Shown here piece by piece: positions 1-14,000 of a stretch of 64,000 nt of DNA. Numbering within the stretch: position 1 is the first letter of the stretch; each line of letters begins with the position of its first letter. The position numbers and the translations under genes were made by a program. This DNA comes from Albifimbria verrucaria (Eukaryota; Ascomycota; Sordariomycetes; Hypocreales; Stachybotryaceae), in assembly GCA_020081605.1 (NCBI GenBank), contig JAHREC010000011.1, positions 3,100,001 to 3,164,000 of the forward strand. Direction: 5' to 3'. The notes under the pieces were generated by a model. The model was not told where the DNA came from and searched no databases. It saw only the letters and a list, made by a program, of their open reading frames with translations.

Positions 1-3000
1 AAGAATAGAATATTATATTTTATTATATTTTAATTAAAAATATTTAATAAATTATTATTATATTATTTTATTTATTATAAAGAATTTATAGTAATTATTA
101 AAAGCTTTAAGGAGTTATAATATTATTTTTAAGAAATATATATAAAATTAAAGTTTATATTATTTATAAGAATATTCTCTATTTCATTATAATATAAACC
201 TTAATAATAAAATAAATAAAATATATAGAGATATTAAGTTCCTTTGATTATAAAATTATTTATTAAAAGAAATAAAAAATAATAAACTTAATACTTTTAA
301 TTATAAATGAAAGTATGAATAAGAGATATTAATAAGAATTATATAAATCTTTTAATTAATTTTAAAGAAAATTAACTTAAAATTAATAATTAAATTATTT
401 TTATATAAATTAAAGCCTTAATAGCTTTTTTAAAAAATCTAATAAAAATAAGAAAATATAAAGTATTTATAAAAAACTAGGATTTTAAGAAAATAAGTTA
501 AATATAATTTTATAAAAAGAAGATATAGATACTTAAGAAATTAATAAAGAAATAATCTAAGAATACTATAATTATCCTTTAATAGAATACCTTAGAATAA
601 GAAAAATATATAAATAAATGAATAAATATTATAATAAAATAAAATTATAATAATATATAAAAGAATTTATTAAAAATTATAATATATATAATTAAACTAA
701 GTTAATATAGTATAAAGTATATAAATACTTAAGATTATTATTAATATTTAAATAATAAAAGAAATTAATTTTTAAGATTTTATAATTAAGTTATTTAGAT
801 AAAAGGAACTAAGAATTAAAAACACTTATAATAATATTTTTATTATTAAAAATAAACTTATAAAATTTATATACTTTATTCTATATAATAAAGTAATAAA
901 TATTAAAAATATAGTATATTATATCTTAAGGTTTATAGTATTATAATATAAATTATTAAATATAATTATTTTCAATAAAGAATTAATGTTTATATTAAAA
1001 TTCTAATAAGAATTAATAATATAAATAGAAATTAAATATAAATTTAATATTAGTTATTATATATAGAAAGATAGATAAATAAAAGAATAGATAAATCCGT
1101 ATAATAATATTTATGATATTTTATGAACTATAAATAAAATAATTACATAAAATAATTATTTATTATATAAATTACTTATAACTTTAATATTTTAAAAATA
1201 ATAAAATTAATATAATATTATATAAATAAAGGATTTAATTTAATATTCTATAAACAAATTTTATTAATAATAGAATATAAAAAGAAAAATCAAAGCCAAT
1301 AAAATAAAAAAATTATATAATATATTTTATAAAGAAATTCCTTTTATATAATAAAAATAAAAATATTTTATAATAAGAAAAGATTAAAAGGATTAATCTT
1401 TTAAGAGAAAAATATAGTTTATATATATTATATAAATAATAAAACTATAAGACTTAATAATAAATTAAAATATAAAAAATCAAGATTATTTTTAATATTA
1501 TAAAATATCCTTATATAATTATTATTTATTATTTATGATTAAAAAAATAAATTATTTAATAAATAAAATTATTTAATATTAATATATATAATTATTAATT
1601 TAATAATTAATTAATATTTATAAAATATTATAAAAAATATTAAGAAAAAATATTATAATATTATTTATTTTTTTAAAGTTAATCTTAGCTTAAGCTAAAT
1701 TCTTTAGTATATATATATAAGTAGTAATAAAAACATATAAAATATTATTTAATTAAATATCTTAAATTTTTTTAATAATAATATTATAAATAATTTATTA
1801 AATAAATATATAAAGTATTATTCAATTAATTATCTTAAATTCTTTTTAATAATATTATTTTAAATAATTTATTAATTAAATATCTATATAATATTTTATT
1901 TAATTAACTTTATAAGCTTTAAATAAATAATAAAATATAATTTTAGAAGGTAATAGATAATAAAAATTAACTTTTTATTTTTTATTATTTTAATAATTAA
2001 TATTAAGCTATTTAAAAAATATTTAAATATTTAATCTTTTAATAATATATAAAAGATTGATTATTATAAAATATTAATATTTAATCTTTATAGAATAATA
2101 TTTATTTATAAAATCTTTTATATTATTATTATTTTTATAAATAAAAAAATTAAATTTTAATTTATTTAAATTATTATATAAATAATAACATTATTAAAGG
2201 AATTTAAAATTAAAAAACTAAAATTGTAATTATTAATTAGGATATTTATATAATATAAATATTAAATATTAATATATTATTAATAAAGAATATTATATTT
2301 TTTTTATTATAAAGTTTTTTTAAAAATATAATAAAAATTCCTATAATAAATAATATAAAATAGAATATTAATTTAAAAATATTTTTATTATTTAGAATAT
2401 ATTTAATAATAAATACTTAAAAACTTTTTAATAAATAATTTATTATATTTATTAAGAATCTTAATTAAATAAAAAATATAAAAATATATATTTAAAACCT
2501 AGATATAACTATAAATAATTAATTATTTATTTTATTAATAAATATTTATATTTTCATAATTTACTTATTTTTCTTATTAATTTATTTTCATAATACTTAA
2601 AAATATATATTATTATTAATATAAATAATTTTAATATTATTTTTAGAAAATTATTATTATTTTAAAATAAATAGAATATAATTATTAATTTAGAAAACTA
2701 TTAAAATAAATAAAATACAATTATTCAATTAATAGAACTATTAAAATAAATAAATTATTAAATATTTTATTAAATATTATATATATAAATATTTTTTTAA
2801 AAATCCTTTTATTAATTTTAAATTAATATAGAATAAGTTTAAATAATTATTAAAGGATTTTAATATTAATATTAATATTTAAAAATATTAAAAATCTAAA
2901 TTTTATAAAATTATTATTATTTATAGTTTTTATTATTATTATTCTTTTATTTTTTTATAAATAAAAACCTATATTATTATTAAATACAGATTATTATTAA

Positions 3001-4376
3001 TATTAAAACTAAATATAATAAATAAAAATAAAGCTATAATCCTAGATTATTTTAAATAAATAATTATTAAAAAGGAAATTAATTAAAAAATATTATTATT
3101 TTAAATAAAATATCAAAAAATAATTTAAGGTATAAATTCATTATATTTAAGTATATAAAAACTCTCAAATAGGTTAAAAAAATATAACATAATTTTTATA
3201 TTATTATTATTAATTATACTTATCATATTATTTATAATAAAGATAATTTTATTAAAATTAAATTATAATATATTTTATAATTAAATATAAATAAAATATT
3301 TATATAAATATTATAAATATATTAATATTTAATACTTATTAAAAATAATTATAATAATCTTAAAATTATAACCAATTTTAAACCTTTTAATCTTCTAAAT
3401 TTATTATTAGTAAAGATATTATAAATAATTCTATCTATTTATATAGCTAATTTAAACCCTTTAATATTAAATAATTAGAATAATATAAATAAACAAGAAT
3501 ATTAAGTATTAATTAAATTATTATTAAAAAGATTAATTATAGAGTAATTATAGTATAAGCTAGAACCTAAACTTATAAATAATAATAAATTAATATAAAT
3601 AAATAATATTAATATATATAAGACTTAATAATATAGCTAAATAACTTCCTAAAGGTAGGTAAATAATATTAATAAGTTAATATATTAAGATCCCCTGCTA
3701 AAATTCTATATTAAGTATAGATTAAGACTTAGCTATATTTTATAATAGAAATAATACGTATCTATCGATTTATAGTGGGTATAAAGTCCGTTCTATAATA
3801 TAAAAGTATATATTATAGAGAATACTATAAATAGGAATTTCTTATAAATAATAAAAGGTTTAAAAAATATATATCCTAGAAGAATAAAACTAAAATATAT
3901 AAAGGATTTATATATAATATTAACTTAATAAATAATAATAATGGAATATTATAAAAGGATAATTAATATAAATAATATAATAATATAATAAGATTAATAG
4001 ATTATAAGAATATAGATTAAAAGAATTTATTAATAAGAGTAAAAGTAAATAATAGAATTATTATTTTTAAGAATAATAATAAATAATATTATTTTAAAAA
4101 TATGGAAATAAGTTATTATCCTTAGATAAGAATATTAATAAATAAACAGGAGTTTTTTAGTTATTAATTAAAACACTATTAACTATTAATAATATATAGA
4201 TAGTTATTAAGCTACCCTTAATCTAAGTTTTTAAAGGTAAATTTATTTAATTAATAATAATTAAATAATATTAGTTTAGGTTAAAATAAGCCTTATTTAT
4301 TTATTTAAAGATAATTTCTTAATTTTACCTACCTTATACCCTTTATATAGTATAGAATAACCCTGATTATTATATA

Positions 4377-4558
4377 TTATTCTATTATTCTATTATTCTA
4401 TTATTCTATTATTCTATTATTCTATTATTCTATTATTCTATTATTCTATTATTCTATTATTCTATTATTCTATTATTCTATTATTCTATTATTCTATTAT
4501 TCTATTATTCTATTATTCTATTATCCTATTATTCTATTACTCTATTATTCTATTATTA
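4377..4558. repeat. 8-bp tandem satellite (TCTATTAT)n
   Basis: About 22 head-to-tail copies of an 8-bp unit, TCTATTAT, with only a few substitutions near the right end (TATCC and ATTAC variants). Its near-perfect periodicity inside heavily eroded AT-rich DNA implies recent slippage expansion. Confidence 0.9.
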
Positions 4559-4980
4559 TAATATTATAAAAAGCTTTTAAGAATAATTAATTTATATTTA
4601 AGTACTTTAAAGTCTATAATAATTCTCTTTCAAAGAATTATAAATATAGCTCAAACTAGCTTTAATTTTAATTATCTTTTGATTGATTTTTATAATACTT
4701 TTTTCATAATATTAAAAAGACTAAAAAGTGAATTAAATAATATTAAATATTTAAAAATAGAAATATATATTTTTATTTTATTATTTGATATAATTAATAA
4801 AATAATAATAACTATATAGAGATATCAGATATATTATAATAAAATAAATATACTTTCAATTTAAAATTAATTAATTAAACTTTTAAATTATTTTAAAGAA
4901 ATTAAACTTAAAATATTTAATAGGAATAATATATATAATATAAATAAAAGAAAATATTATTTTATTTTTAATATGAATAT

Positions 4981-5095
4981 TAATTTATTTTAAATATAAA
5001 TATTTATTTATTTTAAATATAAATATTTATTTATTTTAAATATAAATATTTATTTATTTTTAATATAAATATTAATTTATTCTTAATATAATTAT
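4981..5095. repeat. 23-bp AT-only tandem repeat, about 4 copies
   Basis: The core TTTTAAATATAAAT recurs at 4988, 5011 and 5034, with a fourth diverged copy near 5057, giving a 23-bp period. The units contain almost no G or C. Seen directly; no function can be assigned. Confidence 0.75.
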
Positions 5096-8000
5096 TTATA
5101 AGAAACTTTTTAATTCTTTAATATAATAATATATTTAAAATTATTATACTTTATATTTATATAAGGCAGCTTACCCACTAGCTTTAAAATCCTTCTCCTT
5201 TTACTTAATATATATATAAAACTATTAAGAATATAGTATATAGTTAATAAAATAATATATAAAGGCTTATATATTTAAATAAAAAGAATTATTATTATTA
5301 ATAATAATAATCAAGGCTTTTAATAAAGTATATATTATTAAATAAGTAATAAATATAATATATAAATAATTTATAATTAAATTAAATTTATATTTAAGAA
5401 AAAACTTAATTTTATAAATTCTATCTATATTAAAGCTTTTAAAGATATTATTAAGCTTTTATTATAAAAGTTTATTTAATTAATTTAAATAATCTTTTAA
5501 AAGATATTTAAAAGATTTATAGTTTAAATCTATAATTATATTAAAACTATATTAAAATAATTTATATTTTATAAATTTAATATAAAAATTTTTTTAAACT
5601 ATATTATAATTAAATTAAATATTTTTTTATAAGATTAGCTTTAATACTCCTTTTAATAAACCTTAAAGTTATATATTAATTCTTATTATAGAATTTTATA
5701 AAAAAATAATAATACCTATAATATAAAATTAATTTTATTAGAATATTATAAGTTCTTTATAATATATATTTATAAATTTAAGTTTTATATTAATATTAAA
5801 TTATATTTATATATTTTAAGAATAATAAATAATATCTTTAAAAATTATATTATAATAACTATATATTAAATATAAAATAAAAATTAAATTATAACTTTTT
5901 AATTAAATATAATTTTATAAATAAAAATTATAATATAAATTTATAAAATATTTAAATTAATTATAATTATTAATAAAAGGATTTATATAATAATAATAAA
6001 AAGCTTTTTTATTTAGAATATAAATTTAATAAATTTCAAAATATTTATTAAAAAAATAAAAAATATACATTTATTATATATTATAAATATAATAATTAAT
6101 ATAAAAATAAATTATATATAATATTTTTAATAAATATAATTATTTTAAAAATATTAATAAGCTTTATTATAATAATATTATATTATAATTTTAATTATTA
6201 AAATATAAATTATGTAAAAAAAAATAAAGCTTATTTAATATTATAAATATTAAAAATAAAAATATATAATTAAATATTAAGTTTTAAAATTAAAATATAA
6301 TTATTATATATATATATATAATATATTTAAAAAAATAGAAGTATTTATTTTATAATAAAAAGTATAATTTTAAAGTAATATATTCTTTTTAAAAAGAATA
6401 TAGAGCTTAATTTAATATTTATTTTATAATAATTATAATATATATATATATATATATATAGAATATTTATTTATTAATTTTATCAATTTAAGATTTTAAT
6501 TTTCTAAACTTAAGAAATTTAATAATATATTAATCTTCTTATAATAGTATAAATTTAAAGCTTAAAATATAATTAATTTTATATTAAATTTAATATTAAA
6601 TCCTTTAAAAAATATTAAAAAACTCTTAAAATATTTAAAATTTAATCTTATATATAGTAATTAAATTAATATTATATTAAATTTAAAGTATAATAATTAA
6701 TATTCTATTCTTATCCTATTAATATTAATCTTTAAATTTTATAAAAATAACTTAAAATATAAAATCCTTTTTTAATAAATATTATAATAAAATTTTTAAA
6801 AATATTTTTATAAGATATAATTAATTAATAAATAAATATAAATTTAATATTATAAATATAACTTAAATCTAATTATATTATATTATAAAAGTTTAGTTAA
6901 TTTATAATTTATTTAATATATTATAATAAATATATAGTAATTTATATATATAATTATTATAAGCCTAGCTTATAATAATCCTTCTTAAGACTAAATTAAA
7001 TAATTATATATTTTATTATTTTAAATTTATAAATTTATAATTATTATTCTATTTTTAATAAAAAAATAAAAATATTATACTTTTTATAAATATTATACTA
7101 AAAATAAATAATAATAATCTTTTTATAAAAACTTTAATTTATATTATTTATTATAGAATAAATATAATTAATAAAGTTTTTAAATAAAATTATATTAGAT
7201 TTAGTTTAAGCTTTTTATATTTTAAAAAATAAATATTAAATAATAAAAATATTAATATTAATTTAAGTTAAATAATTTAATATTTCAAATTAATATAAAT
7301 AAATATTAATAATATATTAAATAGCTTTAATTATATTATATAAATACTTTATATTATAATTATAATCTATTTTATTATATTCTAATATTATTATATATAT
7401 ATAAAAAGAAGAAGTATAATTAAATTAATAGCCTATTTTAATATATTTTATATTATCTTTAAATTAAAAATAAAAATAAATAAGCCTATAAATTAAATTA
7501 TTAATTAAATTTCAATTATAATTAATATATTAAGTTTTAAAAATACTTTAAAATCTAAATATTTAAATTTATAATAAAACTATAAAATAATAAAAAGTAT
7601 AAAAATTATATAATAAATATATAATAAATATAATATTTAAATAATTCTATAATCATTAATAGTTATAAGATAATATAGTTTATTTAAGCCTATAATATCT
7701 ATAATATATAATATAATATATAAAAAGCCTTATAAAATTAGCTTTATATAATTTTATAATTAAAATAATATAAATAATAAAATATTAAGTTTAATTAAAA
7801 TATAAATATTAACTTAAATTTATATATATTTTATATTTTAAGAAATATATTTTAAATATATATATACTTATTACTATAAAAGCATTTTAAAAATAGCTTA
7901 TATTTTAATAAAGAAATTCTTCTTTATTTTATTAATTATCCTAAGAATTATTAATATAAATATAATAATATTATAAAATTATATTATAATAAATAATATA

Positions 8001-8427
8001 TTAAGTAATATTAAAATTATAATTATAAATATAAAATATATATTATTTTTATAATAAATATAAAAAGCTTTTAATAATAATAAAATCCTAGCTAGCTTAT
8101 TTAAAGCCTATTATAATCCTTTCCTTAATATAATAATAACTCTAGCTTAAGTTATTTTTATTTTTAGTTATTTTCTAAATTATTTTTATATTATCTTTAT
8201 AATAAAATTAAAGAAACTAAGAAAATCTATTAAATAAACTTAAAATCCTAGAGGCTAGAGGCTTATTTTATTATTTAATATACTTAAAAATAATAATAAA
8301 AATAATATTAAAAAGCTATATTATTTTTATTATAGAGAAATATAGTTTTTATTTAAGGATTAAATAAATAATCAACTAAGCTAGTCTTAGCTTTTTTTAT
8401 TTTTAGCCTTCTTAGGGATAGGGAGGG

Positions 8428-8639
8428 TGTTACGGCATTTGCCACACAGGGAGAGTCAGGCAGAGGCGGCACAAGATATACTTCAAGGTAGCTATACCTA
8501 TATTGCAAGACTAAAGCTTGCAGGCTCAGGGCTTCGCCCGTGAGCCTCAAGCTAACTCTAGGGATCGTTAATATCACGTGACCTACCCTGCAGGTCACTT
8601 ACCCTATGCTATAGGGTAAGTTACCTTAACTTCGTAACA
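8428..8639 (-). mobile_element. Solo LTR of an LTR retrotransposon
   Basis: A 212-bp island of ordinary base composition within the AT-rich block. It begins TGTTACG and ends CGTAACA, a perfect 7-bp terminal inverted repeat of the canonical TG...CA type. It is flanked on both sides by GAGGG (8423-8427 and 8640-8644), a 5-bp target-site duplication. No second LTR, primer-binding site or pol coding sequence is adjacent, so this is a solo LTR left by recombination between two LTRs. A perfect inverted repeat (CTTACCCTAT, loop GCT, ATAGGGTAAG) sits at 8598-8620. The orientation given is arbitrary because polyadenylation or promoter signals were not resolved. The short ORF spanning this region is not considered a gene. 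Confidence 0.85.
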
Positions 8640-8787
8640 GAGGGAGCTATATCTAGGGTTAAGGTAGAGATAGGGTATCTCTCTTTCAAAGGAGTATTAA
8701 TAGTAGGGGGAAGAAATGAAGCTAAATCGCTAGATATTTATAAAATATTAATATATTTAAAATATATAAGTAATAAGTATAATATAA

Positions 8788-8940
<153 letters not shown>

Positions 8941-9240
8941 AATAATAAAATTATTTTAATAAAATTAATAAAAATATTATTAAATTAAATTAGTTTTATT
9001 TATTAATAACTTATATATAAACTTATTTCAAACATATATAATATGATATTTTTAATAAATATATTTATTTAAACATTTTTATATATTCTATATTCTATAT
9101 TTATTTCTCTATTTATATATTTAAAAAGAGAAAATAAATTATATATTAAATTACTTATTTAATATTCGACTTAGTAACTAGTTCGTAGCCACTTCCCTAT
9201 CTAACCAGTATACTATCTTATTTTAATACCACTTATATTA

Positions 9241-10147
9241 AACCTGTTATAAGGCATAAGAAAATGCAGCCTCAGCTCTCTTATCTTTTGGCCTGATGGT
9301 TTAACAACTGACGCCTACGCTGTTTTGGAACGGAACATACGACTCCGGGTCGTGCCGTTACTCAGTCTTGGCACCCCACAAACCATTTTACTCCTCTCCA
9401 CGTCGTCGCCTTGCGCTGTAACACTGGCCGCAGCATGTAAATGAACGGGATGACGTTGGCGGCTTCATGTCAGTGTACCTGCAGCCACGGGTAGGATCGT
9501 TGGTGGTACTGCAGGTGAAGCCATTGCCTCTGTCGTGATTGGGTTTCATGGGGCTTATATTTAACCTTCAAAGCTGAAAATTGTCTAGACTAGTAGTCTC
9601 CCCAAGGAACAAAGTTAGCAACCCTGAAACAAGCCCAGCTACTTTCCAACATGCTCCAAATTGCTGTTCTTGCAGATCAGCATCATTCATAAGCCTTTTG
9701 ATCCTGTCTGTACTTGTTTCCTTCGAACCATTAGAGAAAGCTGTCTCTCTTGGCTTAAGGCCTGCACACGGCAATGATCACCCATCGACTGTCCAGGTGC
9801 GCACTATGTCCCGCATCTCAAGTTTTTCAAAGGCTCCTTCTTCAATCTTATCGGATCCGCTTGTGTCCACGCATGGTTTCAATTTCCTTCCGCTGGTTTA
9901 TTAGGCCATGATCGGCAGATGAGGGACGGCTCAGCGGGGAGCTGTTCCGCGAAGGACGATGATCTTCCCGTGGCGGGAAGAAAGGAAGGTTGGCAGTTGC
10001 AACTTAATTGATCATTTGACTTGGTGCCAATGCCTCGCCCCGGTGTGGAGGCGGTCATGGAATTGTGTTTCTCCCAACTCGGTCGCGTACCGTGATTCAT
10101 GCACTGAAAAATAACAAGGATATGGACCTGACGAGAAGTATCTAGCA
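9241..10147. other. Transition and upstream region of the AA9 gene; no supported gene
   Basis: Normal-composition DNA starts abruptly here. Overlapping short ORFs on both strands (9568-10205) have no recognisable domain, splice structure or signal peptide and are treated as chance. The right part is the promoter region of the AA9 gene. Confidence 0.6.
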
Positions 10148-10157
10148 TATATAAAAA
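10148..10157 (+). promoter_or_regulatory. TATA box of the first AA9 gene
   Basis: TATATAAAAA lies about 180 bp upstream of the ATG at 10327. It is followed by a C/T-rich stretch (roughly 10200-10260) typical of fungal transcription starts and leaders. Confidence 0.6.
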
Positions 10158-10326
10158 GGCGCCATGTCTCCCAGAGGTCTCCATCTGTTCAAGGAACAAA
10201 ATCATCCTCGGTATTCTCTAACTGCCTCTGCACTCGACTCTCTTCTTCTATATTTGGCCTGGTTTGCCATATTTCTTTGCTATCATCTGGGTTTCTCGAA
10301 AACAGAGAACCACGATAGACTTCGCC

Positions 10327-11058
10327 ATGGCTCCCACGAAGGTCACTGCCTCCCTTATTCTCTCCGTCCTGGCCGCCACAGTCCAGAGTCATGGTCACGT
10401 CTCAGCAATCGTCGCCGACGGCGTCGAGTATCCTGGTGCCATCCCCGCCAACACTTCCCCGGACTCGCCAGGCTGGACCGCTAGCAACCTTGATAACGGA
10501 TTCGTTGAGCCAGCCTCGTTCTCATCAGCTGATATTGTCTGCCACAAGGAGGCAAAGGCCCCTACCGCATACGCCAAGGTTGCCGCTGGAGGCTCTGTTA
10601 CCCTTCAGTGGAACACTTGGCCCGAGTCTCACAAAGGCCCGGTTATTGATTACCTGGCATCCTGCAATGGCGAATGTGCCAGTGCAAACAAGGAATCACT
10701 GAGCTTCGTGAAGATCGCTGAGAAGGGTTATATTTCCGGCTCTAACCCGGGGACCTGGGCTGCTGATGAGCTCATTTCCAACGGTAACTCCTGGACCGTG
10801 GAGATCCCGGCTTCGATTGCACCTGGAAAATATGTGCTTCGACATGAAATCATTGCTCTGCACGCGGCTGGCCAGTCCAATGGAGCACAGGCTTACCCCC
10901 AGTGCATCAACTTAGAAATCACTGGCAGCGGATCAACAACACCTTCAGGCGAGCCCGCTACATCATTCTATACAGCCAGCGACCCTGGCATCCTTTTCGA
11001 CCTGTACCAGTCCTTCAGCAGCTACGACATTCCCGGCCCGGCAGTATTCTCCGGTTAG
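10327..11058 (+). CDS. AA9 lytic polysaccharide monooxygenase (no CBM)
   Basis: Secreted copper enzyme that oxidatively cleaves cellulose or related beta-glucans outside the cell. Single exon of 243 aa. The start is the ATG at 10327 in the good context TTCGCCATGG; the open frame upstream begins only with TTG. A 21-residue signal peptide ends at S21, so the mature protein starts with His22 (HGHV), half of the histidine brace. The second copper His is H102 in ESHKGP, and the axial Tyr is in the AQAYPQCINL motif together with the conserved Gln. The C-terminal DPGILFDLYQ and IPGPAVFSG motifs are family-typical, so the domain is complete. There is no linker or CBM1. No frameshift is present, unlike the second AA9 at 27.4 kb. 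Substrate and regioselectivity cannot be read from sequence. Confidence 0.95.
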   Translation: MAPTKVTASLILSVLAATVQSHGHVSAIVADGVEYPGAIPANTSPDSPGWTASNLDNGFVEPASFSSADIVCHKEAKAPTAYAKVAAGGSVTLQWNTWPESHKGPVIDYLASCNGECASANKESLSFVKIAEKGYISGSNPGTWAADELISNGNSWTVEIPASIAPGKYVLRHEIIALHAAGQSNGAQAYPQCINLEITGSGSTTPSGEPATSFYTASDPGILFDLYQSFSSYDIPGPAVFSG

Positions 11059-14000
11059 ACAGGTTTCAATGTGTTATTAGAAACTGGCTGCCACTACAGA
11101 AATGTTTTTATGAGTGGAAGGGCCTTGCGTGCGAGGTCAGGTGGGCTGAACCACCAGATTGGTGAACAGTAGATGTGCCGACAGAAGCCGACCATTGTTT
11201 TATTCAATTTTATATATTATAGGCTGTTTCCATAGACCTTACATATAAATATCCGTCCCCATGTGGCTCTTCCGCACACTCTAAACTTTGCTATTAGGTG
11301 CATGCTTATGAGCCCGGCCATTTGACAGCAGCTCAAACTCCCTGTCGCCCATATTATACTCGCAGACCTGATTGAATTCAGAACAATCGCAAATTCAGGG
11401 CGGCAACAGTATTTCAAGCACAACTATGCCTAAGAAATGGAGTTGACCAAGACAAAATCTTGCTTCGCCAGGCCTATAAGCGGACAGGGCTTATGTTGGA
11501 CACAGAATACTGCTTCACAATGTCAATGACCAAGCGAACCAATGAATGCTGGACACAGAGGCCAAACCCCAGGGGCGAAACAACTAGAATCCCTACGAGA
11601 GCTGACGCCTTCCCCATGCCTGTTCGCCTTCATCCTCTTAAACCTTTCAGTCTATTCAACTGCACACAAATACATGGCTTTGAGTTCATAGCTTAACACT
11701 AAACCGTACCCAGATTGATGGGAAGCATCAAGCTAGCACCATTAGATCTCCGAATCATCTATTGATTATCATGTCTGCTTCTTAAGACATGTAGAATTAC
11801 TTTCTGAAGCCTTTCATGTGATAGCCCTAGCACAGGAGCCTTCTGCATAGTACTCCAATGTAGCGCGGATATAAAAGCAAGCTACAGTTAGTGGGAATTG
11901 AACTAACAACACCGGGCAGGTCCTCCACGTTCTAGGTTGGGATGGAATTCTTTAGCCGATGTATTTGCCTTTGAGTTGGTTGGCGACACTCTGTCTGAAA
12001 TGGTCGTATTGGGAACCATGTTGCGTGAGAGAAGAAACCTCCTTGTGCGATTTGTTCACTTATCGAAATTTCGGCCACGAAGGGACAAATATTCATGGTC
12101 TTGATAGGCAGGAAGAGTGACATTCTCCTCGTTCTGTTCAGCCCACTGCTTTCAATGTAAAGCATAAAATATAGGCTGGACCTCTAGAGTCATACAGGTT
12201 AGCAAACGTTATGAGATAGAAATCTTGTCTTTGAAATATATTCCTGTTCCATCTTACCTGATGTTTCGAACCCCCAGTTGGAATTGAAGAATCTCAGTTC
12301 TATGGTTGACTTCCACTAAGTTTGGCGATACATGATGACATGTAAGTCCACACGGACTGTCTCAGCATAAGGTACGGCAGTAAGAGTTTTCACCCGCCTT
12401 GAAAAAGACAACAAAAATTATGAGATCTTCATTCTACATAAGCTTTCCCAATGCAACTATTAAGTGACCACTATCCCTGAAGTGTCAAGAGTGTAATTGT
12501 TATTTTCAATCCAAGATTTGGAGTCTAGCTCTTTTAAAAATGCTTGAACTTTTGTTTATAAATCAAGCGAACATGATCAACACCCGCATTGTTCCAGAAG
12601 TAGAAGCCAGACCAAGGAAGCCAAGGCCTATAACGCGTTACTTCACGCTTAAGCACATAGCAACCGCTTCTCGAAAGATGATATTGGTGCTTTTTACATG
12701 AAATATGAGGAAAATATTGGCAATAGCGGTAGTTCAAACCGGACAGAGGAAGTATTCTCTCAGTATGGAGAATGCTTCCTCGTTCCGGTTTGCCTTTAAC
12801 CCGTCCGAATTCGTCTCGGCGTGGATCATTCATTTTGCAAGGGCATACATACATCTACTACTCATGGACAATGAAGAAATAATGCAATATTCAAAGGTGG
12901 GTTGAACGCATGGAGCATAAACTAAGCCATGATAAAGCTAACCAGAACAATAGGACGACAATAGGGAAAGAGCAGTCAGTCGCTAGGGATCATGCAGTTT
13001 AGCTGCAAGCCTTATGGAAACTAACTATTATGAAGAGAGTATTTCTGGAAGTGAATCGTTGCGCAAGTGGCTAAGCTGCTTCATTCCATGCTTGCTCAGA
13101 TTAAGGTAAGTAGTGCATGTTGTGGTTTGGCATATACCAGCAATAGGCGATTGAATACGAATTAATGGAGAGTGAATGACAAAGCCTAACAGACACCACG
13201 GCCTGGGTTCAACCGCGTATAAAATAAACATGGAGCATAAAATGCCCATGGTTGGCTTGAATTAAGGAGAATGAGGCTGGTGGTGACTGAACTACTTGTC
13301 TCGGCTGTTGAAGGCAAAGGAGCTACACTGTACACCAGGACCAGGGCATCGCGGGAGACACCCGCCTAAGTGACGAGCTCAGGAGTCGGATGCGCTCCCG
13401 CTCCGTTAGTCCACGGACAGACCCAGGGTAAGAAGGAGGGGAAGAGGATGGAACAAGAACACACCGTATTTGTCTGAAGTTGCTGGAGAAAAAATTGCTC
13501 TGATAAACTGTTACGACCCAAGTGCAGAGAGAGGGGGGCAGGTGAGCGTTCCAGGAAAAGGTGAGACAAGAGATGACGAAGAAGCTCACTGCACCGGACA
13601 ACTCCAACATGGACAACAGCGTTGCATCGATTGAGACAAGTGGGGTGGGGTAGACGTGACGACTCAAGGTGAGCCAGTATTCGACCCCCGTGCAAGGATC
13701 CTGGTAAGCAGACACCTTCCAGATCCTCTGATAGGCTTAGGAGAGAGCACAACGCCTGTCAGACAAGCAAGCCGGTCGAACCAGGGCCATGGATAAAAGC
13801 CTCCCTTGAGAGCAGGGGTGGGGGTTGGTGACGGACTCTCTCAGCGAGGTTCGGAATGGCACGGGTATGTAATAGCACAACAGCAAGATATAATGCGCTG
13901 GTTGTGAACCGGCCAGAGAGCGAATGGATACATGGCCTTGTCGAGTAGTTGGCTAGACTTCGAACGACCAAAGAAGAAAAATGGATGCACATGCTTGGGA

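Noticed and set aside
4377..5095. CRISPR-like array
   Set aside because: Units are contiguous tandem repeats with no unique spacers, in eukaryotic DNA.
13323..13752. Two overlapping minus-strand ORFs of about 130 aa
   Set aside because: They use different frames of the same DNA, have no domain, signal or intron support, and lie in a gene-free stretch.
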